A stretch of 64,000 nucleotides of DNA from Candidatus Heimdallarchaeota archaeon (lineage in GTDB: Archaea; Asgardarchaeota; Heimdallarchaeia; Heimdallarchaeales; Heimdallarchaeaceae), in assembly GCA_030603365.1 (NCBI GenBank), contig JAUVXV010000002.1, forward strand, positions 124,001-188,000, given 5' to 3'. Positions 36,800 through 46,282 of the stretch are shown here, one piece after another (position 1 is the stretch's first letter; every line of letters starts with the position of its first letter). The notes under the pieces were generated by a model. That model did not search any database. It saw only the letters and a program-made list of their open reading frames with translations, and had not been told where the DNA came from. A program made the position numbers and the translations under genes.

Positions 36800-38522
36800 A
36801 CAAAATGGATTAATCTCTCCTCATGGTGGAGAATTAGTTGACCTATTAATTATAGATGAAAAAGAACGATATGATCTTGTTGAAAGGGCTAAAACTCTAG
36901 TTAAATTGGAATTAACAGAAAGAGTCTTAGCAGATCTTGAATGTATTGCGACTGGAGTCTATTCACCTCTCAAAGGGTTCACAGGAGAGGAAGACTATAA
37001 CAGTATTATCAAAGACATGAAATTGGCAGATGGAACAGTCTGGCCAGTTCCAATCACTTTACAAGTTGAAGAAAACTTTGCAAGTAAAGTGAAAGTCGGA
37101 GATGAAATTGCTTTAACATGGGAAGATACACACTTAGCAATACTAAAAATTTCAAGCATTTACACACCTGATAAAAAGAAGGAAGCAGTAAGTGTTTATG
37201 GTACTGATGAAAGTGAACATCCAGGAGTTGCAGCAGTTTATCAAGGAGGAAGTGTCTATTTAGGAGGAGAGATAATTGTTTTCGAAGATCTTCCACATAA
37301 ATTCTTTAATGAATATAGGTTCACACCTAGAATAACTAGACAGATATTCTCTGAAAAAGGGTGGAAAACAGTTGTTGCATTCCAAACCAGAAATCCAATT
37401 CATAGAGCACATGAACATCTTCAGAAAATAGCTTTAGAATTAGTTGATGGATTATTTGTTAACCCACTTGTTGGTGCAACCAAAAAGGATGATATTCCTC
37501 ATCAAGTTAGAATGGAAACCTATAACGTAATTTTGAACAATTATTATCCTCATGACAGAACTTTTCTTGGAGTTTATCCTGCTAATATGCGGTATGCTGG
37601 TCCTAAGGAAGCTATCCTACATGCAATCAGCAGACAAAATTACGGTTGCTCACACATGATTATCGGAAGAGACCATGCAGGTGTAGGTAAATATTATGGT
37701 ACGTACGATGCTCAGACAATTTTTGATCAATTTTCTAAAGAAGAACTAGCTATCACTCCATTAAAATTCGAACATGCGTTTTACTGTAAATTATGCGAGC
37801 AGATGGTTACTAAACGAACTTGTCCTCACTCAAACGAAGCTCATGTTTTCTTATCTGGAACCAAAGTTAGAGAGATGCTTACAAACAATGAGATGCTTCC
37901 CCGGGAATTCACTCGTCCAGAGGTAGCTATGATACTCATTGATTCTGTTAATAATAAACGAAGAGCAAATGAACAAAAAGGAGTTACTATGCTCTTCACT
38001 GGGTTATCTGGTTCAGGAAAGACAACAATCTCTAAAACAGTTGCTGAAGAGCTAAAGAAACGAGGGTATAAGACCGAAAGACTGGATGCAGATATCGTTA
38101 GACAAAATCTAAGTAAAGGTCTGGGATTCAGTAAAGAAGATCGTGATGAAAATATCAGAAGAGTAGGTTTTGTTTGCCATTTAATGAGCAGAAATGGAAT
38201 TTTTGCATTAATGGCTAACATTGCGCCATATATTTCCGTCCGTGAAGAAATCAGGCAAAGAATTGGAGAATTTATTGAAGTCTATGTTAAATGTCCTCTT
38301 GAAGACTGTGAGAGACGTGATCTCAAAGGTTTATACGCAAAGGCCCGTGCAGGTGAAATTAAAGGATTTACTGGTGTAGACGATCCTTATGAGGAACCTC
38401 AAGCTCCTGAAGTTATCTGTGAAACTGATAAAGAAAGTATTGAAGAAAGTGTACAGAAAGTCTTAGACACGATGGAACAATTAGGATATATTCAACCAAT
38501 AAAGGTTTATGATCCTAACTGA
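36792..38522 (+). CDS. Bifunctional ATP sulfurylase-APS kinase (PAPS synthase)
   Basis: Makes PAPS from sulfate and ATP in two steps. Residues 1 to about 390 are ATP sulfurylase: FQTRNPIHRAHEHLQKIALE carries the HxxH pair H204/H207, MRYAGPKEAILHAISRQNYG and HMIIGRDHAGVG follow, and the zinc-type CKLCEQMVTKRTCPH segment is kept. Residues from about 398 are APS kinase with Walker A GLSGSGKTTISKT (G404 on), LDADIVRQNLSKGLGFSKED and KGFTGVDDPYEEP. The sulfurylase-first order is that of bacterial and fungal fusions; animals have the reverse. Start is ATG 36792, preceded by GAGG at 36781 and overlapping cysQ. It supplies the sulfotransferases in the glycan locus. Confidence 0.93.
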   Translation: MVEQNGLISPHGGELVDLLIIDEKERYDLVERAKTLVKLELTERVLADLECIATGVYSPLKGFTGEEDYNSIIKDMKLADGTVWPVPITLQVEENFASKVKVGDEIALTWEDTHLAILKISSIYTPDKKKEAVSVYGTDESEHPGVAAVYQGGSVYLGGEIIVFEDLPHKFFNEYRFTPRITRQIFSEKGWKTVVAFQTRNPIHRAHEHLQKIALELVDGLFVNPLVGATKKDDIPHQVRMETYNVILNNYYPHDRTFLGVYPANMRYAGPKEAILHAISRQNYGCSHMIIGRDHAGVGKYYGTYDAQTIFDQFSKEELAITPLKFEHAFYCKLCEQMVTKRTCPHSNEAHVFLSGTKVREMLTNNEMLPREFTRPEVAMILIDSVNNKRRANEQKGVTMLFTGLSGSGKTTISKTVAEELKKRGYKTERLDADIVRQNLSKGLGFSKEDRDENIRRVGFVCHLMSRNGIFALMANIAPYISVREEIRQRIGEFIEVYVKCPLEDCERRDLKGLYAKARAGEIKGFTGVDDPYEEPQAPEVICETDKESIEESVQKVLDTMEQLGYIQPIKVYDPN

Positions 38523-38878
38523 TTTTCCTTTTTTTCCTCTTCTAGAAATATTTTTATCAAATCTCTAGCGATAAATATTGCAGATTCCTTGAATTTGTTC
38601 GGATCTCTATAAAATCCCCATTTTATTAGCAATATATTATCTATCCATGTAAAAATTGTTGGATGAAATAATTCATATAAATGAGTAATTTTTTCAACAT
38701 TAATACCATAATCTTGATTTAAAGCTAAAGCTATTTCTTCAGTTAAGGTTTTAGCTATTTTGTTGATTTTGGCTTCAGATCGATAAAGATCCCACCCTTC
38801 TCTAATAACTGACTCAATCCAGTTTATTAGAATTTCATGAATACTTTCCCAGATGTGTATAGTTTCATATTGCAACAT
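38507..38878 (-). CDS. Small helical protein of unknown function
   Basis: A 123-residue protein, predicted almost wholly helical and rich in Trp, Ile and Glu, without signal peptide or clear membrane segment. Two related-looking stretches (IHEILINWIESVIREGWDLY near 15 and ...FTWIDNILLIKWGFYRDPNK near 75) suggest an internal duplication of a 'W-I-x-x-x-I-x-x-G/W' unit. I do not recognise the family. Its 3' end overlaps the 3' end of the PAPS synthase gene by 16 bp on the opposite strand. The upstream neighbour on the same strand is an AbrB-like gene. Confidence 0.55.
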   Translation of the reverse strand: MLQYETIHIWESIHEILINWIESVIREGWDLYRSEAKINKIAKTLTEEIALALNQDYGINVEKITHLYELFHPTIFTWIDNILLIKWGFYRDPNKFKESAIFIARDLIKIFLEEEKKENQLGS

Positions 38879-38998
38879 TTTTGAATGCCTTCTTTCAATA
38901 TTCTAGTTCTAGTTATTACATATGATATATTGCTAATTTGAGTTTGCCAAATTATTGGAATTAAGTTTTTTGAAATGATTTCTATTCGCTTCAGGCTT

Positions 38999-39193
38999 CT
39001 ACTTCTTTTTCTTTACTTTCATTAGTAATATTTTTCCATCTTCAAACAGTATCCACCTTAATTTGTCACCATTTTTCAATCCAAGTTCATCAACTATTTC
39101 TTTTGGAACCGTTGTTCTTCTTCTACTTTCTCTAATGGTTAGTGAGGTTTCGGATATGAAAATTACTTCATCTATGTTTATCTCTGTCATCAA
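38999..39193 (-). CDS. AbrB/SpoVT-family (swapped-hairpin) DNA-binding protein
   Basis: A 64-residue protein with the family core RTTVPKEIVDELGLKNGDKL followed by RWILFEDGKILLMKVKKK. Such proteins dimerise through swapped hairpins and act as transcription regulators or as antitoxins. No recognisable toxin gene is adjacent, although the small helical gene downstream could be a partner. It is divergent from the TauE/SafE gene, with 87 bp between, so it might regulate that gene. Confidence 0.75.
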   Translation of the reverse strand: MMTEINIDEVIFISETSLTIRESRRRTTVPKEIVDELGLKNGDKLRWILFEDGKILLMKVKKKK

Positions 39194-39280
39194 GTTTTGC
39201 TATTTATAGGACTATTTAAGACTTTGGTATCATACCAATATTTATGGTTATTTAACAAGGATGTAATGTATCTATAGACC

Positions 39281-40336
39281 TTGTTTAAACATATATACGT
39301 GCCAAATGAAATCTTATTGTATTCCAAGGGTATTGGTTTAACACCAAATTTTTATAGAAGACAAAAATTCTATTCTTCGAAGGATCTGAGAAATGTGACA
39401 GATGTACAAACTTTTACTATTGGTATATACATTCTCTTTGCTTTCTTAGCACTAATCTGTGAGTATATTGATAGTGCTTTAGGTGGAGGTTATGGCACTC
39501 TCTTGGTTCCTCTGATGATGATTCTTTTCAACGTTCCTAAAGCATTACTTATTCCTGCTGTGCTATTTTCAGAAATCATCACAGGATTTAGTTCAGCTTA
39601 TCTCCATCACCGCATGGGAAATGCGAATTTTGAAATAAAGAGAAATAGTAGTAAAGCAAGTACAAAAACGAAAGCTTTCAAGTTTTCTAACCTTGAAAAA
39701 CCAAATGATCAAATTATTAAAACACAAAATTATCAAAACGGTATTTCCAAAAAAACAAAAGTTTTTTTTCATAATTTCACACTATCAGAAGATTTTCAAA
39801 TCGCTTTTATTCTTGGATTTTTAGGAATAATTGGAGGTATTATCGCCGCGTTTGTTGGTTTGAATATTTCTGATACTGCCGTAAGAACCTATATTGGAAT
39901 TTTAGTTATAATCGTTGGAATAATAGTTTTAATAAGATTAAAATGGAAGTTTTCTTGGTGGAAAATTTCTGGAATAGGACTACTAGCAGCTTTTAATAAA
40001 GGTCTTTCAGGAGGTGGTTATGGGCCACTAATTTCTTCAGGGCAAATTATTGTTGACAGAGATCCTCGTCAAGCTGTAGCTTCTACATCACTTTCTGAAG
40101 CAATTGTCTGTATTGCTTCTTTAGTGATTTATCTTACTGTAGGAAGTGTTGTATTGAATAGTGATTATTGGTTTTTGTTAATCGCACTGTTAATAGGTTC
40201 GCTTCTCTCTGTACCTTTTGCTGTTTTAACAGTAAAATATCTTCCAATTAAGAAATTACAGCCTACAATCGGAGGAATGACAGTATTACTAGGAATTTTC
40301 ATGTTATTGAAAGCATATCTTCCTGCGTTTTCTTAA
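39281..40336 (+). CDS. TauE/SafE-family permease (anion transport)
   Basis: A membrane protein of the sulfite-exporter superfamily with eight or nine helices. Helix 1 carries IDSALGGGYGTLLVPLMMIL and the second half carries FNKGLSGGGYGPLISSGQII, the paired G-G-G-x-G loops of the family, separated by a long hydrophilic loop (about 115-160) rich in Lys and Asn. The start is unclear: TTG 39281 gives 351 residues, but GTG 39395 after AGGATC would remove a non-hydrophobic 38-residue lead. It is encoded close to sulfate activation, so sulfate, sulfite or a sulfonate is a reasonable substrate guess. Confidence 0.75.
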   Translation: MFKHIYVPNEILLYSKGIGLTPNFYRRQKFYSSKDLRNVTDVQTFTIGIYILFAFLALICEYIDSALGGGYGTLLVPLMMILFNVPKALLIPAVLFSEIITGFSSAYLHHRMGNANFEIKRNSSKASTKTKAFKFSNLEKPNDQIIKTQNYQNGISKKTKVFFHNFTLSEDFQIAFILGFLGIIGGIIAAFVGLNISDTAVRTYIGILVIIVGIIVLIRLKWKFSWWKISGIGLLAAFNKGLSGGGYGPLISSGQIIVDRDPRQAVASTSLSEAIVCIASLVIYLTVGSVVLNSDYWFLLIALLIGSLLSVPFAVLTVKYLPIKKLQPTIGGMTVLLGIFMLLKAYLPAFS

Positions 40337-40391
40337 TGAAATCTTACTCTGTCTAGAAAATGGATTTTACTTTCTATTTACTAGTTATCTT

Positions 40392-41273
40392 CTACGCTCC
40401 CCATTTTAGAATTGTTGAAACTAGAGTAAAGATTGCTATTAGCAATAATGCTATCCCAATAATAAGAAAAATATATCTTGTTTTCACTTTACCTTTCAGA
40501 AAATTCCCAATTGAAGCTCCTACTACCATTGAAATTGTTAAGGTTAGTACTAACCACCAATCAATAGGTAAGTTTCCTCTTGCTATGTAAGTTATCCCAG
40601 TTGCTAGAACCTTTATTACAATTACAAAGAGAGATGTTCCTGATGCTACCAATGGAGAAAATCCAAAGAGTAATATGAAAATAGGTACTTGAAGCCACCC
40701 ACCACTTACTCCAAAGAATCCTGTAATTAGACCAATTGATAAACCAATTAGAAAAGCTAAAGAAAGACTAACTTGGTATTCAAATTCTCCGTTTTTAATT
40801 TTCAATACTGGAGGTAAAGAGTTTAGCTTTGACCATATCTTCTTTTCTGTACTTTCTAAAACACTAGTATTTTCAGTCTCTTTTTTCTTTTTATTTTCTT
40901 GAAAAACCATCAAAAGCATCCTTAACCCAAATATGAATGCAATCACACTTATGAATGAAACAATCACAATTTCATATATTGATTCTAGTCCTATAGCGCC
41001 TAGAATTGCCCCAATGGTTGAGGGAACAACAAAAATAAGACCTAATTTCCAATCAACTTCTTTCCTTCTCCAAGCTCCTATTGTTCCTACTAAAACTGGA
41101 AGAATAAGTGATAAAATAACAGAAACAATTACAATTTCTTCAGCACCAGGATAGAAAAAGAGTATTAAAAATGGAACTAAAAACACTCCTCCACTAAATC
41201 CTGATATATTCCCAACAATACTAATTACAAATGCAATTATTCCAATAATCGCATAAAATTCAGTGGGAAGCAT
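40392..41273 (-). CDS. TauE/SafE-family permease, second type
   Basis: A 293-residue permease of about eight helices, nearer the standard family length than its neighbour. The paired motifs are GNISGFSGGVFLVPFLILFF (first half) and GLITGFFGVSGGWLQVPIFI (second half), with SPLVASGTSLFVIVIKVLAT behind. It is convergent with the other TauE/SafE gene, with 55 bp between them. The pairing next to PAPS synthesis suggests uptake or export of sulfur oxyanions, but family members also move sulfoacetate, taurine-derived and other anions. Confidence 0.8.
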   Translation of the reverse strand: MLPTEFYAIIGIIAFVISIVGNISGFSGGVFLVPFLILFFYPGAEEIVIVSVILSLILPVLVGTIGAWRRKEVDWKLGLIFVVPSTIGAILGAIGLESIYEIVIVSFISVIAFIFGLRMLLMVFQENKKKKETENTSVLESTEKKIWSKLNSLPPVLKIKNGEFEYQVSLSLAFLIGLSIGLITGFFGVSGGWLQVPIFILLFGFSPLVASGTSLFVIVIKVLATGITYIARGNLPIDWWLVLTLTISMVVGASIGNFLKGKVKTRYIFLIIGIALLLIAIFTLVSTILKWGA

Positions 41274-41317
41274 ATCATTGAAAGATAGAAAATATCTTTT
41301 AAGTTTATGTTTGAGAC

Positions 41318-42778
41318 CTAGTTTTCATCAGAACGCAGTTCTATAATCTCACAAATCGCTTTCTTAATGTTTTGAACTGCTCCGCTTCTAAAGAACTTCT
41401 CAGAATCTGCTGGCTTTACATCCTTATTATGCAATAGTGAAATTAATTCTTTTGCTTTTTCAACCTTTATTGCAGTATTATTATCGATTAAATCTTCCAT
41501 ATAGTCAATTCCTGGTAAATCAACTAAGAGAGTTTTTACACCAAAACTCAAGCCTTCAAACAATGCTGTAGAATATACACCTATCTGTATTTCTGATTCA
41601 GCAAACAATTTGTAAAGAGGTTTTCCCAGATGGTCTACGATTTGTATATTACTCTCAGCCAACCAAGGATAATCTTCATACCAAAAATCAGCTTCAAACG
41701 GATGCAATTTATATAGAATCTTATAATCAAATTTCCTTATTTTGCTTAGTTCAACCGCAAATCTAGAAAGTTGTTCCCCTATAGTCTTTTGGGATATGAA
41801 AAGTATTTGTTTCTTCTTTTTGATATTCTTATATCTCTTTTTCTTGTGTTCAAATTCTGGGTAACCTACACTGAAGATGTGATCCTTTTCTATTGGGTAA
41901 GACACTGAATCTTTCCAATAATTTCCAAAAGTAAGAAGGTAATCTGGAAAAGTATATTTAACTGCATTCTTTTTCTCATAAGAGTATCCAACATGATATT
42001 TAGTAATCACTCCATGCTGTATCTCTGCAACTGGTATTTTCTTGATTTTACATGCTTCAATGAAATCCTCTTTACCATAACTACATACAACTATAACCAC
42101 TTTTGGTTTTATCCTATCTAGTATTTTAAAGAAATATGGTAGACTCCTCTTTCTTTTAGTAAGAATATGAGTTGTTAAGAAAACAAGATCAATTGATAGC
42201 TTAAATCTTGTTTTTATTGTTTGAGAGAGTTTTCGAAGATAAATTATTTCCTCATCTGTCAGTTTAACTCTAGAAAGTTTCAGATATCTTTTCATATCTA
42301 CTAGAAAGTCAATATAAGTTGTGTATAGTAGATTCTTAGTTTTAACTGGCTTTCTATACTTGAAAAATAAATCTCCTTCCAAAGATATAGCGGAATAATC
42401 TAGTTTTTCTATGAAATAGTCTGTATAGATATCCCACCATAGATTGTCTTCTTGAAGCTTTCTTCGAGTACTACTCAAGATGAGGACATCATGTTGTTTG
42501 GCCAACAGTGGATTTCTCTTAAATCTGAAGAAAGTAAGGAAATAATTCCTAAACTTGAGCAAATAAGTACTTATACTCCTCTCTTTTGGAGGTTTCTTTA
42601 TTCTAGGATCTTTGTCTTGATCAATGAGTGTCTTTTGGAATGTTCTTTGAAAAACTGTAAACCTTATACGTTCCCAGAAAAAAACATCATCTATTTTTCT
42701 TTCAAATAAACCTAAATCTTGTTCGAATCTAAGGAATTTGTTGTAAAGAGATTTGAGTGATTGTTTAGATTTGCTCAT
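41318..42778 (-). CDS. GT-B-fold protein, glycerophosphotransferase/capsule-synthesis-like
   Basis: A 486-residue soluble protein. The N-terminal 130 residues are basic and helical (LGLFERKIDDVFFWERIRFT). The C-terminal half reads IPVAEIQHGVITKYHVGYSY, FPDYLLTFGNYWKDSVSYPI, VGYPEFEHKKKRYK, KLHPFEADFW and IQIGVYSTALFEGLSFGVKT. Those phrases (Q-H-G, GxYP, K-x-HP, S-T-A-L-x-E-G) match the CDP-glycerol glycerophosphotransferase/capsular polysaccharide group of GT-B enzymes. It probably adds a unit to a surface polymer, but the donor is not evident. It is co-oriented with no close neighbour. Confidence 0.55.
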   Translation of the reverse strand: MSKSKQSLKSLYNKFLRFEQDLGLFERKIDDVFFWERIRFTVFQRTFQKTLIDQDKDPRIKKPPKERSISTYLLKFRNYFLTFFRFKRNPLLAKQHDVLILSSTRRKLQEDNLWWDIYTDYFIEKLDYSAISLEGDLFFKYRKPVKTKNLLYTTYIDFLVDMKRYLKLSRVKLTDEEIIYLRKLSQTIKTRFKLSIDLVFLTTHILTKRKRSLPYFFKILDRIKPKVVIVVCSYGKEDFIEACKIKKIPVAEIQHGVITKYHVGYSYEKKNAVKYTFPDYLLTFGNYWKDSVSYPIEKDHIFSVGYPEFEHKKKRYKNIKKKKQILFISQKTIGEQLSRFAVELSKIRKFDYKILYKLHPFEADFWYEDYPWLAESNIQIVDHLGKPLYKLFAESEIQIGVYSTALFEGLSFGVKTLLVDLPGIDYMEDLIDNNTAIKVEKAKELISLLHNKDVKPADSEKFFRSGAVQNIKKAICEIIELRSDEN

Positions 42779-42905
42779 TGGTCAAAATAGACATTCGATG
42801 ACACAATATTAATTTATCGATTAAATTTCGCAGATATATGACTGATCTTGAAAATTTCTCCTACCCATAGCAACAGAATTTTCTTCTTTAATCATTTGAT
42901 TAAAT

Positions 42906-42917
42906 AGATTTAAAAAC
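42906..42917 (+). promoter_or_regulatory. TATA-like box of the UDP-sugar dehydrogenase gene
   Basis: AGATTTAAAAAC, centred about 29 bp before the ATG at 42941, consistent with a leaderless transcript. Confidence 0.4.
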
Positions 42918-42940
42918 ATCTTCCAAGATTTGATTCAGAA

Positions 42941-44308
42941 ATGAAATACTTTGAAATGAGTGCAGTATTAGCAGAACAATCAATAAAAAATCGTTCTTTA
43001 ACTATTGCTGTTTTTGGTCAAGGAAAAATGGGTCTCCCTATTAGTGTAGTTTTCTTAGAAGCTGGTTACAAAGTCGTAGGTGTTGATATTAATCCAGAAC
43101 TTGTGGAAAATCTCAACAAAGGTTTAGTTCCTGAAATTAGAGAACCTGGAGTTATAGAAGGGATTAGAAAAGGAATCGAATCGACTAGATACTATGCAAC
43201 CATGTCTATAGAACAAGCACTCGAAGATGCAGACATTATCGTGATTATTATTCCTATAATTGTTGATGATGATAAAATTCCCAACCTTAATCCACTTACT
43301 GAGTTAATGGAAAAGATTGGTAGCAATCTGAAGAAGGGTCATATACTCATTCAAGAAACCACCTTACCCATTGGAACAACTGAAGATGTTATTCTTCCTA
43401 TTTTGGAAATTCATTCTGGCCTAACTGCTGGAGTTGATTTTGGTTTAGGTTTCTCTCCTGAACGAACATATAGTGGTAGAGTTCTAAAAGATATTACTGA
43501 AAATTATCCCAAGATTATTGGAGGTATTAATCTAAAAAGCACTGATAGGATGGCTCTTTTCTACAGTTCTTTCGTACAGAAAGGAGTGATTGAAACGAGT
43601 TCAGCAAAGACTGCTGAAACCGTCAAAGTATTCAAGGGTGTATATAGAGACATAAATATCGCTATTGCTAATGAACTTGCAAAGATTGCTGAAAAACTAG
43701 ATGTTGATTTTTATGAAGTAAGAAAAGCTGTTAATTCAGAGCCTTCTGGTAACCTATTACTTCCTGGAGCTGGAGTAGGAGGACACTGTATTCCTGTTTA
43801 TCCTCATTTCCTTATTCAAACCGCTAAGAATCTTGGTGTCAAACCCACGATAATTCAAGCTGGAAGAGAAGTAAATATGTCAATGCCCCAACATGTTATA
43901 AATAAAATTATTCAGGGTTTGACCTACTTAGATAAGGACATTAAAACATCTAAAATTGCTTTACTTGGATTATCGTATCGTGGCAATGTAAAAGAACATC
44001 GTTATTCCCCTAGCATTGACATAATTCGTATCCTAAATGATGATCAACTCAATGTCTATCTACATGACCCTCTTTACAAACCAGAGGAAATAAAAGAAAT
44101 TGTTTCTGTGAATTTCAGTGAAAATTTAGAAGAAGTACTTACTGAAGCTGATTGTATTATCCTTTTGGCAGATCACAAAGATTATGAAAAATCATTAGTT
44201 AGCAAAATGGAATCTTTGGCAAACAAACCTTATATTTTCATAGATACAAGGAACATTTACGAAATAGAAGAAACTGAAGAAAGGAAGGTCTATAGAATCG
44301 GTGTTTGA
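42941..44308 (+). CDS. UDP-sugar 6-dehydrogenase (UDP-ManNAc/UDP-glucose dehydrogenase family)
   Basis: A 455-residue NAD-dependent enzyme that oxidises C6 of a UDP-sugar to a uronic acid. Motifs: AVFGQGKMGLPISVVFLEAG (NAD loop), VGVDINPELVENLNKG, QETTLPIGTTEDVI, KTAETVKVFKGVYRDINIAI, the catalytic cysteine in GVGGHCIPVYPHFLIQTA, and LGLSYRGNVKEHRYSP in the C-terminal domain. The GGHCIPVYP variant and length are nearest to UDP-N-acetylmannosamine dehydrogenases (WecC type). It begins the second glycan locus and would add another acidic sugar. It is convergent with the PIG-L gene. Confidence 0.88.
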   Translation: MKYFEMSAVLAEQSIKNRSLTIAVFGQGKMGLPISVVFLEAGYKVVGVDINPELVENLNKGLVPEIREPGVIEGIRKGIESTRYYATMSIEQALEDADIIVIIIPIIVDDDKIPNLNPLTELMEKIGSNLKKGHILIQETTLPIGTTEDVILPILEIHSGLTAGVDFGLGFSPERTYSGRVLKDITENYPKIIGGINLKSTDRMALFYSSFVQKGVIETSSAKTAETVKVFKGVYRDINIAIANELAKIAEKLDVDFYEVRKAVNSEPSGNLLLPGAGVGGHCIPVYPHFLIQTAKNLGVKPTIIQAGREVNMSMPQHVINKIIQGLTYLDKDIKTSKIALLGLSYRGNVKEHRYSPSIDIIRILNDDQLNVYLHDPLYKPEEIKEIVSVNFSENLEEVLTEADCIILLADHKDYEKSLVSKMESLANKPYIFIDTRNIYEIEETEERKVYRIGV

Positions 44309-44309
44309 G

Positions 44310-44948
44310 TTACATTTGCCATCTTACAACTTCGAATGCTTCTGCATATCTAGCTCTTATTTGAGTACCTCTAACTGCAGCTAATCCTCTAGCATATTCT
44401 TCACTGAAATATTGTCTATACATTTCCATTTGAGATTTGTAAAATTGTAAAATTTCTATTTTTGAACGCACGTGATCTTCAGTTAATTCAACAAACAACT
44501 GTGTGTTAAATTCAATATGATTCCACGGAAGTTCATAGCAGATTATAGAAGAATGAGTCTTGAATGCTCTAATCATCTCATTTGCCACAACTTGGTGATC
44601 TTGATGGAAATCATGAATTGAAGGTCCAATTACTAAATCAGGTTGGTAATTCTGCCTTACTTTAACAAGGTGATCCAATATTTCTTGCCGATAATCTGGA
44701 AGCTTTCTAACTTCATAGGAAAATATTTCTTTTTTGATTGTCAATATGAATTTGTTTTCTAAATATCCTATCACATCAAGGAACTCATTTCTCAGAGTAT
44801 TCTTATCCACTCCTTCTGGTAATGACTTCTCAGCTGTTGAAAAAACCATCCAGTATGTATCCCAGCCATTTTCCATGAGTTTGCTAAGTGTGCCACCTGC
44901 GCCTAGTTCAACATCATCAGTATGCGGACTTAAAACTAAAACTTTCAT
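44310..44948 (-). CDS. PIG-L/LmbE-family zinc deacetylase
   Basis: A 212-residue enzyme that probably removes an N-acetyl group from an amino sugar. The N-terminus MKVLVLSPHTDDVELGAGGT is the zinc-binding start of the family (H-x-D-D), and LVIGPSIHDFHQDHQVVANE supplies the third ligand region. I place the start at ATG 44948 because the family begins at this methionine; the upstream extension would overlap the preceding gene. It follows a GT4-type glycosyltransferase gene on the same strand. In mycothiol, bacillithiol and GPI pathways such deacetylases act right after a GlcNAc transfer, which would also fit here. Confidence 0.88.
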   Translation of the reverse strand: MKVLVLSPHTDDVELGAGGTLSKLMENGWDTYWMVFSTAEKSLPEGVDKNTLRNEFLDVIGYLENKFILTIKKEIFSYEVRKLPDYRQEILDHLVKVRQNYQPDLVIGPSIHDFHQDHQVVANEMIRAFKTHSSIICYELPWNHIEFNTQLFVELTEDHVRSKIEILQFYKSQMEMYRQYFSEEYARGLAAVRGTQIRARYAEAFEVVRWQM

Positions 44949-45007
44949 TAAGATAATATTTACTAAATGTTTTAAAAACTTTAAGACTAAAAACGAGTCA
45001 AAACCTA

Positions 45008-46249
45008 TCATTTTAGCTCTTTTTTCACTATATTTGCATATTTTATAGCTAAGTTGAATCTGCCATATTCTGTTAATTTTGTTTTATTACAACCATATTC
45101 AAGTTCGGTGTTTTTCCATTTTTTAAAGAGATTATCTAAAACTTTAGTTATTGAGTCTGCTTTACCTTCAACAAGACTATACTTTTGTTCAATGACATCA
45201 CACCAATCAGAAATTTCTCCTTTACCGCCTATAATCAATATATGGGAGTTTCCTACTGCATAATCATAGATTTTTGTAGCTAATGCGTATTCTACTGATG
45301 ATGGAACAAATACAAAATTTAAGTGTGATTTTTGTATTTCTTCAATTAAGGTTTTTCCTTCCAAATGTCCTAAATCCTCGAAATAAGGAAGTAAATCTCC
45401 TCTAGCAAGATCTCTATGTATAGCTGTTCGTGATGTGAGTCCTGCGTACCTTATTGCAAGCTGTTCAGGATTGAGATTGTTTTTATCAATCATCTCTTTT
45501 AAACCCATAACAAACTCACTAAAGTAAGGTTTGTGTACTTTGTAGTAATTCCCAAAGTATGATATAGTAAATTTATCTTCTATTTTTGGAACTTCTTTAT
45601 CTGGTACATTTGATTCAAAATATCCATTTGGAATAATATGAAAAGTTTCCTTCTCAACACCTGAGCTATCTCCTAACAGCTGTGCGCACTCATTTCCTAC
45701 AGCTACGTTTATGCGTGCATGTCTTGTGATTTTGCTTTCAAGTTTTCTATGTCTTTTCCTAACAATAAATCTGGGAAGAGTAAATGTGGGATTTGATGTC
45801 CAAGGATCTCTATGGTCAACGATTAGAGGGATGTCGTATTTTTTTGACAGTTTATATCCAACAACTGCAGCTGAATAGGGTGGTAAAGTTACCATTATTG
45901 CATCAATTTCAAGTTCTTTCAGAGCTTTTTCTCCTACTTTCAATGCTCTTCGTATCCAAGGAAAGTAAAGATCAGGGAAAAATAGTAGTCTGTCTAGGTT
46001 AAATAATTCCAGACCAACTAGAATTTTGGTTTTATATCCGATTTTTCTAATCTGAGATTCTTTAGCTTGATAAATATCTGATAAGTTGTGATAATTTTTC
46101 AATTCTTCTAATTCTGAAATTTCTTGATTTGCAGTTAAAAGAGCAATATTGATTCCCTCCTCTACAAATACCTTGGTTATACTTGAAGCTCGATGACCTC
46201 CTACTGCTTTATCGGGAGGAAAAAAATAGGATATAAATAAAATTCTCAT
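45008..46249 (-). CDS. GT-B glycosyltransferase (family 4-like)
   Basis: A 413-residue enzyme starting MRILFISYFFPPDKAVGGHR, typical of family 4 transferases that build capsules. LKELEIDAIMVTLPPYSAAV and PLIVDHRDPWTSNPTFTLPR mark the acceptor domain. FTISYFGNYYKVHKPYFSEF and LNFVFVPSSVEYALATKIYD form the donor domain, where the usual E-x7-E is replaced by a 'YALATKIYDY' form seen in WbuB/ExpE-like enzymes. It is followed 59 bp downstream on the minus strand by the PIG-L deacetylase gene, so the deacetylase may act on its product. Confidence 0.8.
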   Translation of the reverse strand: MRILFISYFFPPDKAVGGHRASSITKVFVEEGINIALLTANQEISELEELKNYHNLSDIYQAKESQIRKIGYKTKILVGLELFNLDRLLFFPDLYFPWIRRALKVGEKALKELEIDAIMVTLPPYSAAVVGYKLSKKYDIPLIVDHRDPWTSNPTFTLPRFIVRKRHRKLESKITRHARINVAVGNECAQLLGDSSGVEKETFHIIPNGYFESNVPDKEVPKIEDKFTISYFGNYYKVHKPYFSEFVMGLKEMIDKNNLNPEQLAIRYAGLTSRTAIHRDLARGDLLPYFEDLGHLEGKTLIEEIQKSHLNFVFVPSSVEYALATKIYDYAVGNSHILIIGGKGEISDWCDVIEQKYSLVEGKADSITKVLDNLFKKWKNTELEYGCNKTKLTEYGRFNLAIKYANIVKKELK

Positions 46250-46282
46250 TCCTTATCACTTCATCCTTTGGTAAGTTGTGAT

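Noticed and set aside
37841..38221. 126-codon minus-strand frame inside the PAPS synthase gene
   Set aside because: Antisense to the APS kinase domain with Walker A motif; it has no independent features.
38507..39193. AbrB-like gene plus helical gene as a toxin-antitoxin pair
   Set aside because: The helical protein has no recognisable toxin motif, and the 120-bp gap with a separate start argues against tight coupling; kept as two separate genes.
44949..45011. N-terminal extension of the PIG-L deacetylase
   Set aside because: The family starts with MKVLVLSPHTDD-like sequence; the extension overlaps the preceding glycosyltransferase gene.
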